Shown here: piece by piece, positions 5,707-12,195 of the stretch
Numbering within the stretch: the stretch's first letter is position 1
How the letters are laid out: each line of letters begins with the position of its first letter
Assembly: GCA_030630935.1 (NCBI GenBank)
Contig: DAOVMD010000038.1
Location: 1-12,527 of the forward strand
Origin: Candidatus Mcinerneyibacteriota bacterium
GTDB lineage: Bacteria; AUK180; JAQVHJ01
DNA length: 12,527 nucleotides
Reading direction: 5' to 3'
Position numbers and translations under genes: made by a program
Notes under the pieces: model-generated
Database searches by the model: none
Seen by the model: the letters and a program-made list of their open reading frames with translations, nothing else
Told to the model about the DNA's origin: nothing

Positions 5707-6369
5707 TTAGATATAGTTGATAGGGTCAATGATTCCAGCTTCTTTAAACCCTTTTATTCTTAATTTGCAACTTTCACAAATGCCACATGCTCTATCTTCA
5801 TTTTGATAACAAGACCAAGTTAATTCAAGTGGAGCATTATTTGAAATACCCATCTTAATAATTTCTGATTTGGTCTTATGAATTAGCGGGGTGATTATTT
5901 CAATGTTTGACCCAGGTCGGGTCCCTTGTTTAATTGCTAAATTAAATTTTTCATAGAATACCGGTTGACAATCCGGATATCCGGAAGAATCTTCCCAAAC
6001 AGCTCCAATGAATATTTTTTCAGCTCTGACCGTTTCAGCGTATGCTGCCGTAATCGAAAGAAAAATTCCATTTCTGAAGGGAACATAAGTATCCGGGATT
6101 CCATTGATTTCAGTACTACCCAATTTTATTGAGGAGTCTGTTAAAGATGACCCCCCGATAATTTTTAAAAAATCAACATTCAAAATAATTTTTTCTTCAA
6201 TTTTATTGAAATCTGCAATGTTATGAAATGCTTTAAGTTCTCTATCTTGAGTTCTCTGACCGTACCCGAAATGGAGGAATGCACAATTATATTCCCTTAC
6301 TGCAATTGATGCAGTAACACACGAATCCAAACCACCACTTACCAGGACAATTGCTTCAACTTTATTCAC
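5707..6369 (-). CDS. queC: 7-cyano-7-deazaguanine (preQ0) synthase QueC
   Basis: QueC converts 7-carboxy-7-deazaguanine and ammonia to preQ0, using ATP, in the cytoplasm. The 220-residue product has the PP-loop SGGLDS at 11-16, TYVPFRN at about 94-100, and the WEDSSGYPDC segment at 125-134. Zinc-ligand cysteines are at 187, 195, 198 and 201 (C-x7-CGICESC). Length and motifs are those of ordinary QueC. I chose the GTG at 6369. It overlaps the queE stop as GTGA, places an AAAGGGGAAAGG purine run upstream as ribosome-binding site, and starts the protein just before the first beta strand. An upstream TTG at 6390 would add seven residues encoded by the binding site itself. It is the last gene of a four-gene minus-strand operon. 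With QueD and QueE it completes preQ0 synthesis from dihydroneopterin triphosphate. Confidence 0.95.
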   Translation of the reverse strand: MNKVEAIVLVSGGLDSCVTASIAVREYNCAFLHFGYGQRTQDRELKAFHNIADFNKIEEKIILNVDFLKIIGGSSLTDSSIKLGSTEINGIPDTYVPFRNGIFLSITAAYAETVRAEKIFIGAVWEDSSGYPDCQPVFYEKFNLAIKQGTRPGSNIEIITPLIHKTKSEIIKMGISNNAPLELTWSCYQNEDRACGICESCKLRIKGFKEAGIIDPINYI

Positions 6370-6998
6370 CGTTCCCTTTCCCCTTTCCAAATAATTTTAT
6401 GGATTTGAAGGTTCAAGCGAAGAGAAAGTTTCAAGTCGAGGATCCACTCTGCCGCGTCACGGTATGAAACTTTTCCGGGAACTGGTGAAATTAAAAGGTT
6501 TTCAAATTTATTTAATTTATATTCATCAATTATTTTTAGAACCCAGTTAAAATCTCTCTTCCCGGTTATAACGAATTTGATTTCGTCAGTAGGTTTTAGA
6601 AACTCTAAGTTCTTCCAAAGATTAAATGACTCCATTCCGGAACCAGGTGTCTTGATGTCAAGAGAGATATGAATGTTTTTTGGTACCGATGAAATATCTT
6701 TGGAACCATTCGTTTCAAGTAAAGTATTGTACTTATGCGAAGTTAATAAGTTCATTAAGTCAAAAACTTCTTCCTGAAGCAAGGGTTCACCACCGGTAAT
6801 TTGTACAAACCTTGTATTAAATTTCTGTACAATCTCAAGAATCTCAATATTTGTAAGAGAAATGAATTCTTCTTTCGCAAATTTTGTATCACAATATGAA
6901 CAATTAAGATTACAGTCTGATAACCTTATGAATGAACAGGGGAATCCTGAAAACTTTCCTTCACCCTGGATACTTTTAAAGATTTCACAAATTAACAT
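6366..6998 (-). CDS. queE: 7-carboxy-7-deazaguanine synthase QueE (radical SAM)
   Basis: QueE uses S-adenosylmethionine and a [4Fe-4S] cluster to contract carboxytetrahydropterin to 7-carboxy-7-deazaguanine. The 210-residue protein has the start FKSIQGEG (about 7-14), the cluster motif C29-x3-C33-x2-C36 (CNLNCSYCDT), and ITGGEPLL at about 66-73, which binds SAM. The spacing C-x3-C-x2-C is the standard radical SAM form. The ATG lies directly after the queD stop codon with no gap. AAGGA within the queD end, 7 bases upstream, serves as ribosome-binding site. The stop overlaps the queC start. This implies coupled translation across queD, queE and queC. The function is secure by motif and by neighbours. 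Confidence 0.95.
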   Translation of the reverse strand: MLICEIFKSIQGEGKFSGFPCSFIRLSDCNLNCSYCDTKFAKEEFISLTNIEILEIVQKFNTRFVQITGGEPLLQEEVFDLMNLLTSHKYNTLLETNGSKDISSVPKNIHISLDIKTPGSGMESFNLWKNLEFLKPTDEIKFVITGKRDFNWVLKIIDEYKLNKFENLLISPVPGKVSYRDAAEWILDLKLSLRLNLQIHKIIWKGERER

Positions 6999-7373
6999 TT
7001 AAGTGTCCTTGGAAAAAACAGCATAGGAATTTTCACTCTCCCAGATTTTCACTCTTGAAACTTCGAGTTCGGGGGAATTGAGGGATTCTTCAACCTTAAA
7101 ATAAATATAATTTGCAATATTCTCGGCAGTTGGATTCAGTTTATCAAATGGAGGGACTTCGTTTAGGAATTTATGGTCAAGTTCTTCAAGTATCTTATTC
7201 AAGATTTTTTTCAAAACTTTAAAATCTATTAACATCCCCTTGTCATCAAGGCTATTCCCTCTAATTGAAACCTTTACAATCCAATTATGACCATGAAGAT
7301 TTTCACATTTCCCTTCATAATCCCTGAGCTGATGCGCTGAGGAGAATCTGTCCTCTATTGTAATCTCATACAT
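6999..7373 (-). CDS. queD: 6-carboxy-5,6,7,8-tetrahydropterin synthase QueD
   Basis: QueD converts 7,8-dihydroneopterin triphosphate to 6-carboxytetrahydropterin. The 124-residue protein is of normal length for the 6-pyruvoyl-tetrahydropterin synthase family. Likely zinc ligands are H14 (SSAHQL), H27 and H29 (LHGHNW). The catalytic Cys is C23 (KCENLHGH), followed by the DHKFLN motif at about 66-71, PTAEN at 81-85, and a late WESENS with the substrate-binding Glu. The start ATG follows the stop of the upstream MoaD/ThiS-like gene with no gap. A strong GGAGGA lies inside that gene's last codons. No GTP cyclohydrolase (folE) is seen here, so the substrate must come from elsewhere in the genome. 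Confidence 0.95.
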   Translation of the reverse strand: MYEITIEDRFSSAHQLRDYEGKCENLHGHNWIVKVSIRGNSLDDKGMLIDFKVLKKILNKILEELDHKFLNEVPPFDKLNPTAENIANYIYFKVEESLNSPELEVSRVKIWESENSYAVFSKDT

Positions 7374-7601
7374 TTAAATTCCTCCTGAAATAAACGGGTA
7401 TAAAACTATCTCATCTCCATTATTAATTTCGTATTGAATTGATACAGAATTCTTATTTGCTGTTGCAAACATAATCATTTTTAAAGGGACATTATATTCT
7501 AATAATAAATCTTTTATTGTAGTACCTGCGGAGACTTCATATAGGTATCCAGTACCAAAGAATTTCTTTAATGTTGCAACAGGTGATAATTTAATCTGCA
7601 T
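7374..7601 (-). CDS. MoaD/ThiS-family sulfur-carrier protein ending in Gly-Gly-Ile
   Basis: This 75-residue beta-grasp protein is the first gene of the que operon. It has a typical MoaD/ThiS pattern: an N-terminal strand pair (MQIKLSPVATLKKFF), a helix after TTIKDLLLEY, and the late NNGDEIVLYPFISGG, which matches the GD-x-[IV] ... P-x-x-x-GG end of MoaD proteins. Such proteins are adenylated and then thiocarboxylated on the terminal glycine to deliver sulfur, for instance to molybdopterin. Here one Ile follows the GG, so either a protease removes it or the protein works unprocessed. No activating enzyme or partner is present. The ATG has AAAGGAG 9 bases upstream and a TTGACA/TAAAAT promoter. 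The next gene starts at its stop codon. The substrate is unknown. Confidence 0.85.
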   Translation of the reverse strand: MQIKLSPVATLKKFFGTGYLYEVSAGTTIKDLLLEYNVPLKMIMFATANKNSVSIQYEINNGDEIVLYPFISGGI

Positions 7602-7622
7602 TTCTATAAACTCCTTTAATTA

Positions 7623-7651
7623 ATTTTAACATAATATAGAGGTTTTGTCAA
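7623..7651 (-). promoter_or_regulatory. Sigma-70 promoter of the moaD-like/queDEC operon
   Basis: On the minus strand, TTGACA (7646-7651), a 17-base spacer and TAAAAT (7623-7628) precede the ATG at 7601. AAAGGAG at 7611-7617 is the ribosome-binding site. The -35 is perfect and the -10 matches five of six. No preQ1 riboswitch is evident, since the leader is only about 15 bases. Confidence 0.8.
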
Positions 7652-7670
7652 GAGGAGTGAGAGTTAAATC

Positions 7671-7772
7671 GTTCAAGGGTTATATTAGTTCAAGAGTTAA
7701 AGAAGTTGTGATAGTTTAATTGTTCAAATGTTATATTAGTTCAAGAGTTAAAGAAGTGGTGATAGTTTAATT
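7671..7772. repeat. 51-bp tandem repeat, two copies
   Basis: Copies at 7671-7721 and 7722-7772 are head to tail with three mismatches. Each contains GTTCAA, TTATATTAGTTCAAGAGTT and GTGATAGTTTAATT. A GTGAGAGTTAAATC just before may be the tail of an older copy. The repeat lies between divergent promoters, upstream of both the que operon and the radical SAM gene. Confidence 0.9.
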
Positions 7773-7905
7773 ATAAAAGTGTCAAATAAATAACAGAGTT
7801 AATCGAATCTTACCCATTTTAACAGTTTTTAACTCTTAAGCAATTTAACTAGCTGAACCCCCGCATACTTGAACATTTTTCCAACTCTTAAACCATTGAA
7901 CCATA

Positions 7906-7933
7906 GAAGTGCTGTAGCATGTCTCTACAATAA
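7906..7933 (-). repeat. Decayed GAGAC hairpin repeat with TTATTGTA flank
   Basis: On the minus strand this reads GTTATTGTA, then GAGACATGCT, AC, AGCACTTC. The order GTTCAAGTGTTCAA, GTTATTGTA, GAGAC hairpin is the same as at 10526-10580, so this is a related copy. Two bases of the right arm are missing and the stem is broken. Confidence 0.65.
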
Positions 7934-7973
7934 CGCTTGAACACTTGAACATTCGAACTATTTCTTCTTTTTC

Positions 7974-8002
7974 TTGACATTTTTAAAATAGTGTTATATA
8001 AT
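7974..8002 (+). promoter_or_regulatory. Consensus sigma-70 promoter of the radical SAM gene
   Basis: TTGACA (7974-7979), a 17-base spacer and TATAAT (7997-8002) match the consensus at every position. Transcription should start near 8009, giving a leader of only about 10 bases before the ATG at 8019. The AGAGG site at 8010-8014 falls at the very start of the RNA. Confidence 0.9.
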
Positions 8003-8018
8003 AAAAAAAAGAGGTTAA

Positions 8019-8930
8019 ATGGAACCGCTTTATCTTAATACATATAAAAATGGTCTCTTTGAAGAGAAAATTGAAAGATTAAATAAGATATTATATAATG
8101 GATGTCAATTATGTCCAAGAAGATGTGGAACGAATAGAAGTAAGGATTTAGGTTTTTGCGGTGCAAAGATGAGAATCGTTATTGCAAGTTTTGGTCAACA
8201 TCATGGGGAAGAAACCCCAATCTCCGGTCATAAAGGGTCAGGAACAATTTTCTTTTCAAATTGCAATTTAAAATGTGTTTTTTGTCAGAATTATGACATA
8301 AGTATTTTTGGGTCAGGTTATGAGATTGATACAAAGGGTCTTGCAGGGATAATGGTACAGCTTCAACGAAATGGTTCTCATAATATAAATCTTGTGACCC
8401 CAACTCACTATGTTCCACAAATTGTCGAAGCAATTTTTCTGGCAATTGGAAACGGCTTGAATATTCCAATAGTTTATAATTGCGGAGGTTATGAAAATCT
8501 AAGAGTTATAAAATTATTAGCAGGAATAATTGATATTTATATGCCCGACCTGAAGTTTTTCTCAGGTGGATTTAGTAGTAAATATTGTAATGCTCCGGAT
8601 TATTGGCAAAATGCAGCTTGTGCAATTAAGGAGATGTATAATCAAGTTGGTGATCTTAAATGTGACAATCAAGGAGTTGCATATCGGGGGTTATTAGTTC
8701 GACATCTTGTTATGCCGGATTTATATGAAGATTCGAAAAAGATCTTATATTATATAGCTGAAGAAATTTCAAAAGATACCTATGTAAATATTATGGCTCA
8801 ATACAGACCTGAATGGAAAGCAAAGCAGATACCTGAATTAAATACTTATATAGAGCAAGAGAAGTATTTAGAACTTATTAATTTTGCTTATCGGTTAGGT
8901 TTGAATAATATAGATTATATCAAAAAGTAA
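8019..8930 (+). CDS. PflX-like (COG1313-type) radical SAM protein
   Basis: This 303-residue protein has a cysteine-rich N-terminus (C29, C32, C36 and C47 in CQLCPRRCGTNR and GFCGA), which may hold a zinc or second iron-sulfur site. The radical SAM motif C82-x3-C86-x2-C89 (CNLKCVFCQN) follows. HHGEETPISG and GSGTIFFSNC, upstream of the motif, and NLVTPTHYVPQI further on are characteristic of the family related to pyruvate formate-lyase-activating enzyme, often called PflX. Later signature pieces are DIYMPDLKF and LVRHLVMP. Members appear to activate or modify an unknown partner, and no substrate is established. Length is normal for the family. The ATG follows AGAGG. No glycyl radical enzyme is in the window. 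It is transcribed alone, convergent with the gene at 9180-9536. Confidence 0.9.
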   Translation: MEPLYLNTYKNGLFEEKIERLNKILYNGCQLCPRRCGTNRSKDLGFCGAKMRIVIASFGQHHGEETPISGHKGSGTIFFSNCNLKCVFCQNYDISIFGSGYEIDTKGLAGIMVQLQRNGSHNINLVTPTHYVPQIVEAIFLAIGNGLNIPIVYNCGGYENLRVIKLLAGIIDIYMPDLKFFSGGFSSKYCNAPDYWQNAACAIKEMYNQVGDLKCDNQGVAYRGLLVRHLVMPDLYEDSKKILYYIAEEISKDTYVNIMAQYRPEWKAKQIPELNTYIEQEKYLELINFAYRLGLNNIDYIKK

Positions 8931-9031
8931 CTTCGCTTCGCTTCACAATGAATAAGTAAGAATTAATAATGAAGGGGGTGAAATCCCATTGCTATGCCTA
9001 ATAATAATACTTTTCAAAGTACTAACCTTCA

Positions 9032-9054
9032 CACCAGTCCAGTTTGGACTGGTG
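9032..9054. terminator. Hairpin between convergent genes
   Basis: CACCAGTCCA, GTT, TGGACTGGTG is a perfect 10-bp stem with a 3-base loop about 100 bases after the radical SAM stop. There is no immediate T run on either side, so a terminator role is inferred from its place between convergent genes. Confidence 0.55.
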
Positions 9055-9149
9055 CATGATTAAAGTTGATAATGTTTTTGTATTTATATATGACAATGCT
9101 TTAATCTGTAAAACAACTGCTCTCGGTTCTCTGATATCTGTTCTCTGTT

Positions 9150-9168
9150 CAAGCAACATAGTTGCTTG
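9150..9168 (-). repeat. CAAGCAAC hairpin followed by CAGAGAACAG
   Basis: On the minus strand CAAGCAAC-TAT-GTTGCTTG is a perfect 8-bp stem followed by AACAGAGAACAGA. It pairs with the similar element at 3415-3433, including the purine-rich tail, and differs by a compensated base pair. It follows the stop of the minus-strand gene at 9180 and may also act as its terminator. Confidence 0.7.
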
Positions 9169-9179
9169 AGAATGCTGCG

Positions 9180-9536
9180 CTAAGGAGACCATCCTGTTTC
9201 TTCCATAATTATAGAAAGGATAACAAGACCTAATCCTGAAATCAACATTAAAGCCCATAGAGCAATTCCTGCAAAACCTGTGATGATTCCGGTTAGTGCA
9301 AAATTTCCTCCTGCTTCTGTTGAATCTCCATCTTTAATGTTTTTCTTCTCAACAAATCCCAATACAACTGCAACAATCCCCAGAATTAAGTTTAAACCCC
9401 CACAACGGAATATTATACTGCATATTCCTAATATCATTGAAGCAATTGCGAGACCGCTTGGCTTCTCTTCTTGCAACTCAGGATTTGAAAGTTTATCAGG
9501 TGTCGGCGGCGTTACATTTGGTCCAAGTTCTTCCAT
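9180..9536 (-). CDS. DUF4190-like small membrane protein
   Basis: This 118-residue protein has a proline-rich polar N-terminus (about 1-26). Next comes KPSGLAIASMILGICSII, the typical opening of DUF4190-type membrane proteins. Two hydrophobic segments follow: about 28-63, a split helical hairpin with GGLNLILGIVAVVLGFV, and about 79-110 (FALTGIITGFAGIALWALMLI). EKKNIKDGDSTEAGG lies between them. The family is known only as small membrane proteins of unknown role. I chose the ATG at 9536, which has GAAGGT upstream. A TTG at 9551 gives a longer reading but lacks a ribosome-binding site. The gene is transcribed alone from a promoter at 9583-9611, divergent from the acetyltransferase gene. The membrane topology is firm; the function is unknown. 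Confidence 0.85.
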   Translation of the reverse strand: MEELGPNVTPPTPDKLSNPELQEEKPSGLAIASMILGICSIIFRCGGLNLILGIVAVVLGFVEKKNIKDGDSTEAGGNFALTGIITGFAGIALWALMLISGLGLVILSIIMEETGWSP

Positions 9537-9582
9537 TCTTTTTACCTTCAATTTATTTTGAGTTTATTCATTTAACTTTAAT

Positions 9583-9611
9583 ATGATAACATTATATTTT
9601 AATTAGGTCAA
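9583..9611 (-). promoter_or_regulatory. Sigma-70 promoter of the DUF4190-like gene
   Basis: On the minus strand TTGACC (9606-9611), a 17-base spacer and TATCAT (9583-9588) each match the consensus at five of six bases. The leader to the ATG at 9536 is about 40 bases. Confidence 0.7.
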
Positions 9612-9619
9612 GTTTTTTC

Positions 9620-9648
9620 TTGATTTTTTATCTGAAATCAAATATAAT
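9620..9648 (+). promoter_or_regulatory. Sigma-70 promoter of the acetyltransferase gene
   Basis: TTGATT (9620-9625), a 17-base spacer and a perfect TATAAT (9643-9648). Its -35 lies only eight bases from the -35 of the divergent promoter at 9583-9611, so the two back-to-back promoters probably compete or share control. Confidence 0.75.
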
Positions 9649-9676
9649 ATACTGTTAATATTAGGAGCAAGAAACC

Positions 9677-10522
9677 GTGGAAGAAATTAGAAATATAACT
9701 AAAGCAGATAAGTCCGAGATTCTACAATTAGTAAAGTGCATCTGGGGTGGCGAAGATTATTTACCCAAGGTGTTTAAACAATGGGTAGATGATTCAGGTT
9801 TTGTCCTGTTATCCATTGATAACTCAATCGCCGGCGTTGCAAAGCTTACTGAGTTTTCACAAGGTGAGTTTTGGATGGAGGGTTTGAGAGTCGGGAAGAG
9901 ATACAGAGGTTTGGGTGTTGCAAAGAGATTAACGGAATATTTCTTAGATCGACTCTTAAAGAAAAAGTATAAAACAATTATGTATGCGACGAGATATGAT
10001 AATAAGGCTTCAATTAATCTGGGGAAGAAGTATGGTTTTAATCAGGTAGAAAAATTCTCCAATTACCATTTTGTATTAAGAAATAACTCAAAACCCAAAA
10101 TTCCTAAAGTTAGATTTAAGAAAGATTATAATCGGGTTTATCAATATATAAAACATTCCGGAATTCTTAATAAAACAAACAATATGGTTCCCGTAGGCTG
10201 GAAGTTTCGATTATTCTCAAGACCCTTAATCAAAAAATTATGTGAGCAGAACTTTGTAGTTTCAATAGGTGAGATCGAGAATGATGGGTTTTTAATATTT
10301 AAACCAAAAGCAGAATTCGAAGTGATTAATGTTCTCTTTCTTTTTGGTCCTCCCGGGAAGAAAAGAATATATATTAATTATTTACTTCACCTTGCTTCAT
10401 TAAATAAATCTTCAATAGGTTTTACGGTTCCAATTTATTCCAGAGTAAAAAAAGATTTTCTGAATGCAGGTTTTGATTTGGAATGGTGTTGGGGAATCCG
10501 TTTACTTGAATATCAAAATTAA
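9677..10522 (+). CDS. GNAT-family N-acetyltransferase with extra C-terminal domain
   Basis: GNAT enzymes move an acetyl group from acetyl-CoA to an amine. In this 281-residue protein the GNAT fold covers about residues 4-135. It has the acetyl-CoA-binding motif A, LRVGKRYRGLGVAKRLTE at about 70-87 with R-G-L-G at 77-80, then TIMYATRYDNKASINLGKKYGF at about 100-121, the usual motif B segment before the final strand. The remaining 145 residues have no motif I recognise. They may be a second, degenerate GNAT-like domain, as many two-domain GNATs have, or a substrate-binding domain. The start is GTG, preceded by AGGAG about 10 bases upstream. The gene stands alone, so its substrate cannot be inferred from neighbours. 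The hairpin at 10559-10580 follows the stop. Confidence 0.88.
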   Translation: MEEIRNITKADKSEILQLVKCIWGGEDYLPKVFKQWVDDSGFVLLSIDNSIAGVAKLTEFSQGEFWMEGLRVGKRYRGLGVAKRLTEYFLDRLLKKKYKTIMYATRYDNKASINLGKKYGFNQVEKFSNYHFVLRNNSKPKIPKVRFKKDYNRVYQYIKHSGILNKTNNMVPVGWKFRLFSRPLIKKLCEQNFVVSIGEIENDGFLIFKPKAEFEVINVLFLFGPPGKKRIYINYLLHLASLNKSSIGFTVPIYSRVKKDFLNAGFDLEWCWGIRLLEYQN

Positions 10523-10558
10523 AGAGTTCAAGTGTTCAAATGTTCAAATGTTATTGTA

Positions 10559-10580
10559 GAGACGTGCACTTGCACGTCTC
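10559..10580 (+). terminator. GAGACG hairpin after the acetyltransferase gene
   Basis: GAGACGTGCA, CT, TGCACGTCTC is a perfect 10-bp stem with a 2-base loop, 36 bases after the stop. The outer GAGACG/CGTCTC matches the terminator at 2836 while the inner four pairs differ and still pair. No T run follows directly, so it may be an interspersed repeat more than a terminator. GTTCAAGTGTTCAAATGTTC and TTATTGTA precede it. Confidence 0.7.
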
Positions 10581-10705
10581 GATGAAATAATTTAAAAAAA
10601 ACAAAAAAAAGAAAAAACTTGGGACATTCTGTTAATGAAATAAAAGTAGCATTATTGATAAAACTTTCTTCTGTCTCCAAAGAAATGTGTTTTCCAAATT
10701 TATCA

Positions 10706-10755
10706 AGGGTGTCCCATTAATCACTCATTACGAAAGAAAAATAAAACATAAAAAA
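10706..10755 (-). repeat. 50-bp repeat block, right copy (inverted)
   Basis: The reverse complement matches 3360-3409 with three mismatches. It is the far end of the second copy of the large repeat unit, now separated from the rest of that unit by the ISL3 element. The sequence from 10581 to 10859 holds no gene. It is A-rich, with a CCCG-AAAAAA-CGGG hairpin at 10777-10790. Confidence 0.9.
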
Positions 10756-10851
10756 CAAAAAAAGAATTTTCACCGCCCCGAAAAAACGGGATAAACTTCT
10801 CCCACAGAGAAAAAAATAAACTAAAAGAAAATCCGAAAAAAAAAAGAATTA

Positions 10852-10859
10852 AAAAAAAT
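10852..10859. repeat. Target-site duplication, left
   Basis: AAAAAAAT lies directly outside the left end of the insertion sequence and is identical to 12181-12188. Eight bases is the usual duplication length for ISL3 elements. The target is A-rich, so chance agreement is easier than usual, but the position is exact at both ends. Confidence 0.85.
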
Positions 10860-10886
10860 GGCTCTATTTTAATTTGTGTGGGTAAA
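10860..10886. repeat. ISL3 terminal inverted repeat, left
   Basis: Starts GGCTCTATTTTAATTTG and continues TGTGGGTAAA. It matches the right end at 23 of 27 positions, all four differences being at positions 8-12. GGCTCT is the usual ISL3 tip. Confidence 0.92.
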
Positions 10887-12098
10887 TCATCTTATTCCTC
10901 CGCATGTTAAGTAGATCATATTCATCATCATTTTATCTGTTTTATAACCATAAGCTCTTTTTGTATAGACTCTGATTTTGTTGTTTATGCCTTCAGCACG
11001 GCCATTTGATATGCTATGCTTTATATAATTTATTACTCCATAAAAATATTTCTTTAACGTATATGCAACTTTTTTAATAGATTCTATCCTGCTATGGGTT
11101 GCACGCCAAAACCATCTATTAAAAAATAGCGCTGCATGCTTTTTGGTCTTATATCTCCAGAAAAATTTAAACAACTCTTTTAATTCATATGCTTTTACAC
11201 TTTTAAGGCGATACTTTAGAAGTTCTTCTAATGTTATCTCCTGTTTTTCAGTCAAGTTTCGGGGATTTTTTAACCAGATATATTTAGTCTTTTTCAGAAG
11301 TAATATTTTATCATCTAATAATTGTGAATTCTCTTCCCGCCTGGTTTTATCCATGGCATCATTTAAATGTTTAGTAATATGAAATTTATCAAAAACTATT
11401 TTGTTCTTAATAGCATAATCTTCTAATGCTTTTATATATGGATCCCACATATCAATAGCTACCCCTTTTATTTTCTTGATCTTTTTCTTTCCATACCAAC
11501 GAATAAATTTCTTTAAGGTAGAACTCTTTCTGTCTTTACCGATCCAAATAACATGTCCTTTTGTAAGATCGTAAACTAAAGTAAAATATTTATGGCCTTT
11601 CTTTCTCGATATTTCATCTATACCGATATAATTGAGATCATAATTAACTTTAGAACGCATCTTGGTTATATATTTATCTAAAATCTTTTCAACTGTATAC
11701 CACGATACTGAATGGGTTCGATTTACATCTTTAATACTCATCTTTACAAGAGAATCTATTATTACGCTCTCAAACAAATGTGTGGTTCTTGAAAATTTAT
11801 CTGCCCAAGGAACTTTAACCTGCTCTACACTATTACTATCTTTATATTTTATTCGAGGAACTCTGACTTCTATATAACTCTTATATTGCCAGATATCAAG
11901 GTATCTCCAGCGCCTTGATATATGATCATAAATTGACACTTCTTTTCCGGTATTTTCCTTTATCTGCTTGAGAAGAGCTTTCTTTTTATATACAACTTTT
12001 ATTATAAATGTTTCCGATTCTTCTTCAAAATTTATATTTGCAACTTCCCAGGGCGGATCAAGTTTTATTGTCTTCTTCAAAACCTCTTTACCTATCAT
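10887..12098 (-). CDS. ISL3-family transposase
   Basis: This 403-residue DDE transposase moves the element. Family signatures are IGIDEISRKKGHKYFTLVYDL at about 158-178, GVAIDMWDPY at 212-221, IVFDKFHITKHLNDAMDKTRR at 234-254 and the closing ISNGRAEGINNKIR. Likely catalytic residues are D161, D216 and E369. The N-terminus keeps the SRRWRYLDIW and VPWADKF pieces around the family's zinc-ribbon DNA-binding region. The cysteines normally there are absent, and the only Cys is near the C-terminus. A helix-turn-helix region follows at about 110-142. An AAGGAGG site precedes the ATG. The frame is intact and of ordinary length for the family. It starts just inside the right end and stops next to the left end, so almost the whole element is coding. 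Confidence 0.95.
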   Translation of the reverse strand: MIGKEVLKKTIKLDPPWEVANINFEEESETFIIKVVYKKKALLKQIKENTGKEVSIYDHISRRWRYLDIWQYKSYIEVRVPRIKYKDSNSVEQVKVPWADKFSRTTHLFESVIIDSLVKMSIKDVNRTHSVSWYTVEKILDKYITKMRSKVNYDLNYIGIDEISRKKGHKYFTLVYDLTKGHVIWIGKDRKSSTLKKFIRWYGKKKIKKIKGVAIDMWDPYIKALEDYAIKNKIVFDKFHITKHLNDAMDKTRREENSQLLDDKILLLKKTKYIWLKNPRNLTEKQEITLEELLKYRLKSVKAYELKELFKFFWRYKTKKHAALFFNRWFWRATHSRIESIKKVAYTLKKYFYGVINYIKHSISNGRAEGINNKIRVYTKRAYGYKTDKMMMNMIYLTCGGIR

Positions 12099-12121
12099 TT
12101 ATGAACCTCCTTTTTAGAGAT

Positions 12122-12150
12122 ATTATAAATCATTTCCTACTATTTGTCAA
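12122..12150 (-). promoter_or_regulatory. Consensus sigma-70 promoter of the transposase
   Basis: On the minus strand TTGACA (12145-12150), a 17-base spacer and TATAAT (12122-12127) are perfect. The -35 lies three bases inside the right terminal repeat, so transposase binding to that end should block its own promoter. Confidence 0.9.
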
Positions 12151-12153
12151 GTT

Positions 12154-12180
12154 TTTACCCACACAAATCAGGTTAGAGCC
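12154..12180. repeat. ISL3 terminal inverted repeat, right
   Basis: On the minus strand it starts GGCTCTAACCTGATTTG and continues TGTGGGTAAA, matching the left end at 23 of 27 positions. Confidence 0.92.
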
Positions 12181-12188
12181 AAAAAAAT
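12181..12188. repeat. Target-site duplication, right
   Basis: AAAAAAAT, identical to 10852-10859. Confidence 0.85.
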
Positions 12189-12195
12189 TAACATT

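Larger units (their letters stand above)
8931..9179. other. Convergent intergenic region with two hairpins
   Basis: No gene is seen. It holds a GCTTCGCTTCGCTTC-like phrase at the left, the terminator-like hairpin at 9032-9054 and the dispersed hairpin at 9150-9168. Confidence 0.6.
10860..12180 (-). mobile_element. Complete ISL3-family insertion sequence
   Basis: The 1321-bp element is bounded by GGCTCT ends and flanked by the 8-base duplication AAAAAAAT. It carries one transposase gene on the minus strand, a consensus promoter just inside the right end, and a stop codon directly beside the left terminal repeat. The intact reading frame, matching ends and perfect duplication suggest a recent, possibly active insertion. 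It landed in the A-rich part of an intergenic repeat copy whose pieces now lie at 10706-10755 and 12196-12390. Confidence 0.93.

Noticed and set aside
6370-6390. TTG start for queC adding seven residues
   Set aside because: The extra codons are the ribosome-binding site itself. The GTG at 6369 overlaps the queE stop and fits the usual QueC N-terminus.
5707-7601. Qat- or CBASS-type defence island built around a QueC-like protein and a ubiquitin-like carrier
   Set aside because: QueC, QueE and QueD all have complete catalytic motifs and form a standard preQ0 operon. None of the partner defence genes is present.
7602-7622. preQ1 riboswitch before the que operon
   Set aside because: The predicted leader is too short to hold one and no pseudoknot-like sequence is seen.
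7671-7772. Possible CRISPR array
   Set aside because: The two copies are directly tandem with no spacers and no cas gene is present.
9537-9551. TTG start for the DUF4190-like gene
   Set aside because: It has no ribosome-binding site, while the ATG at 9536 has GAAGGT upstream.
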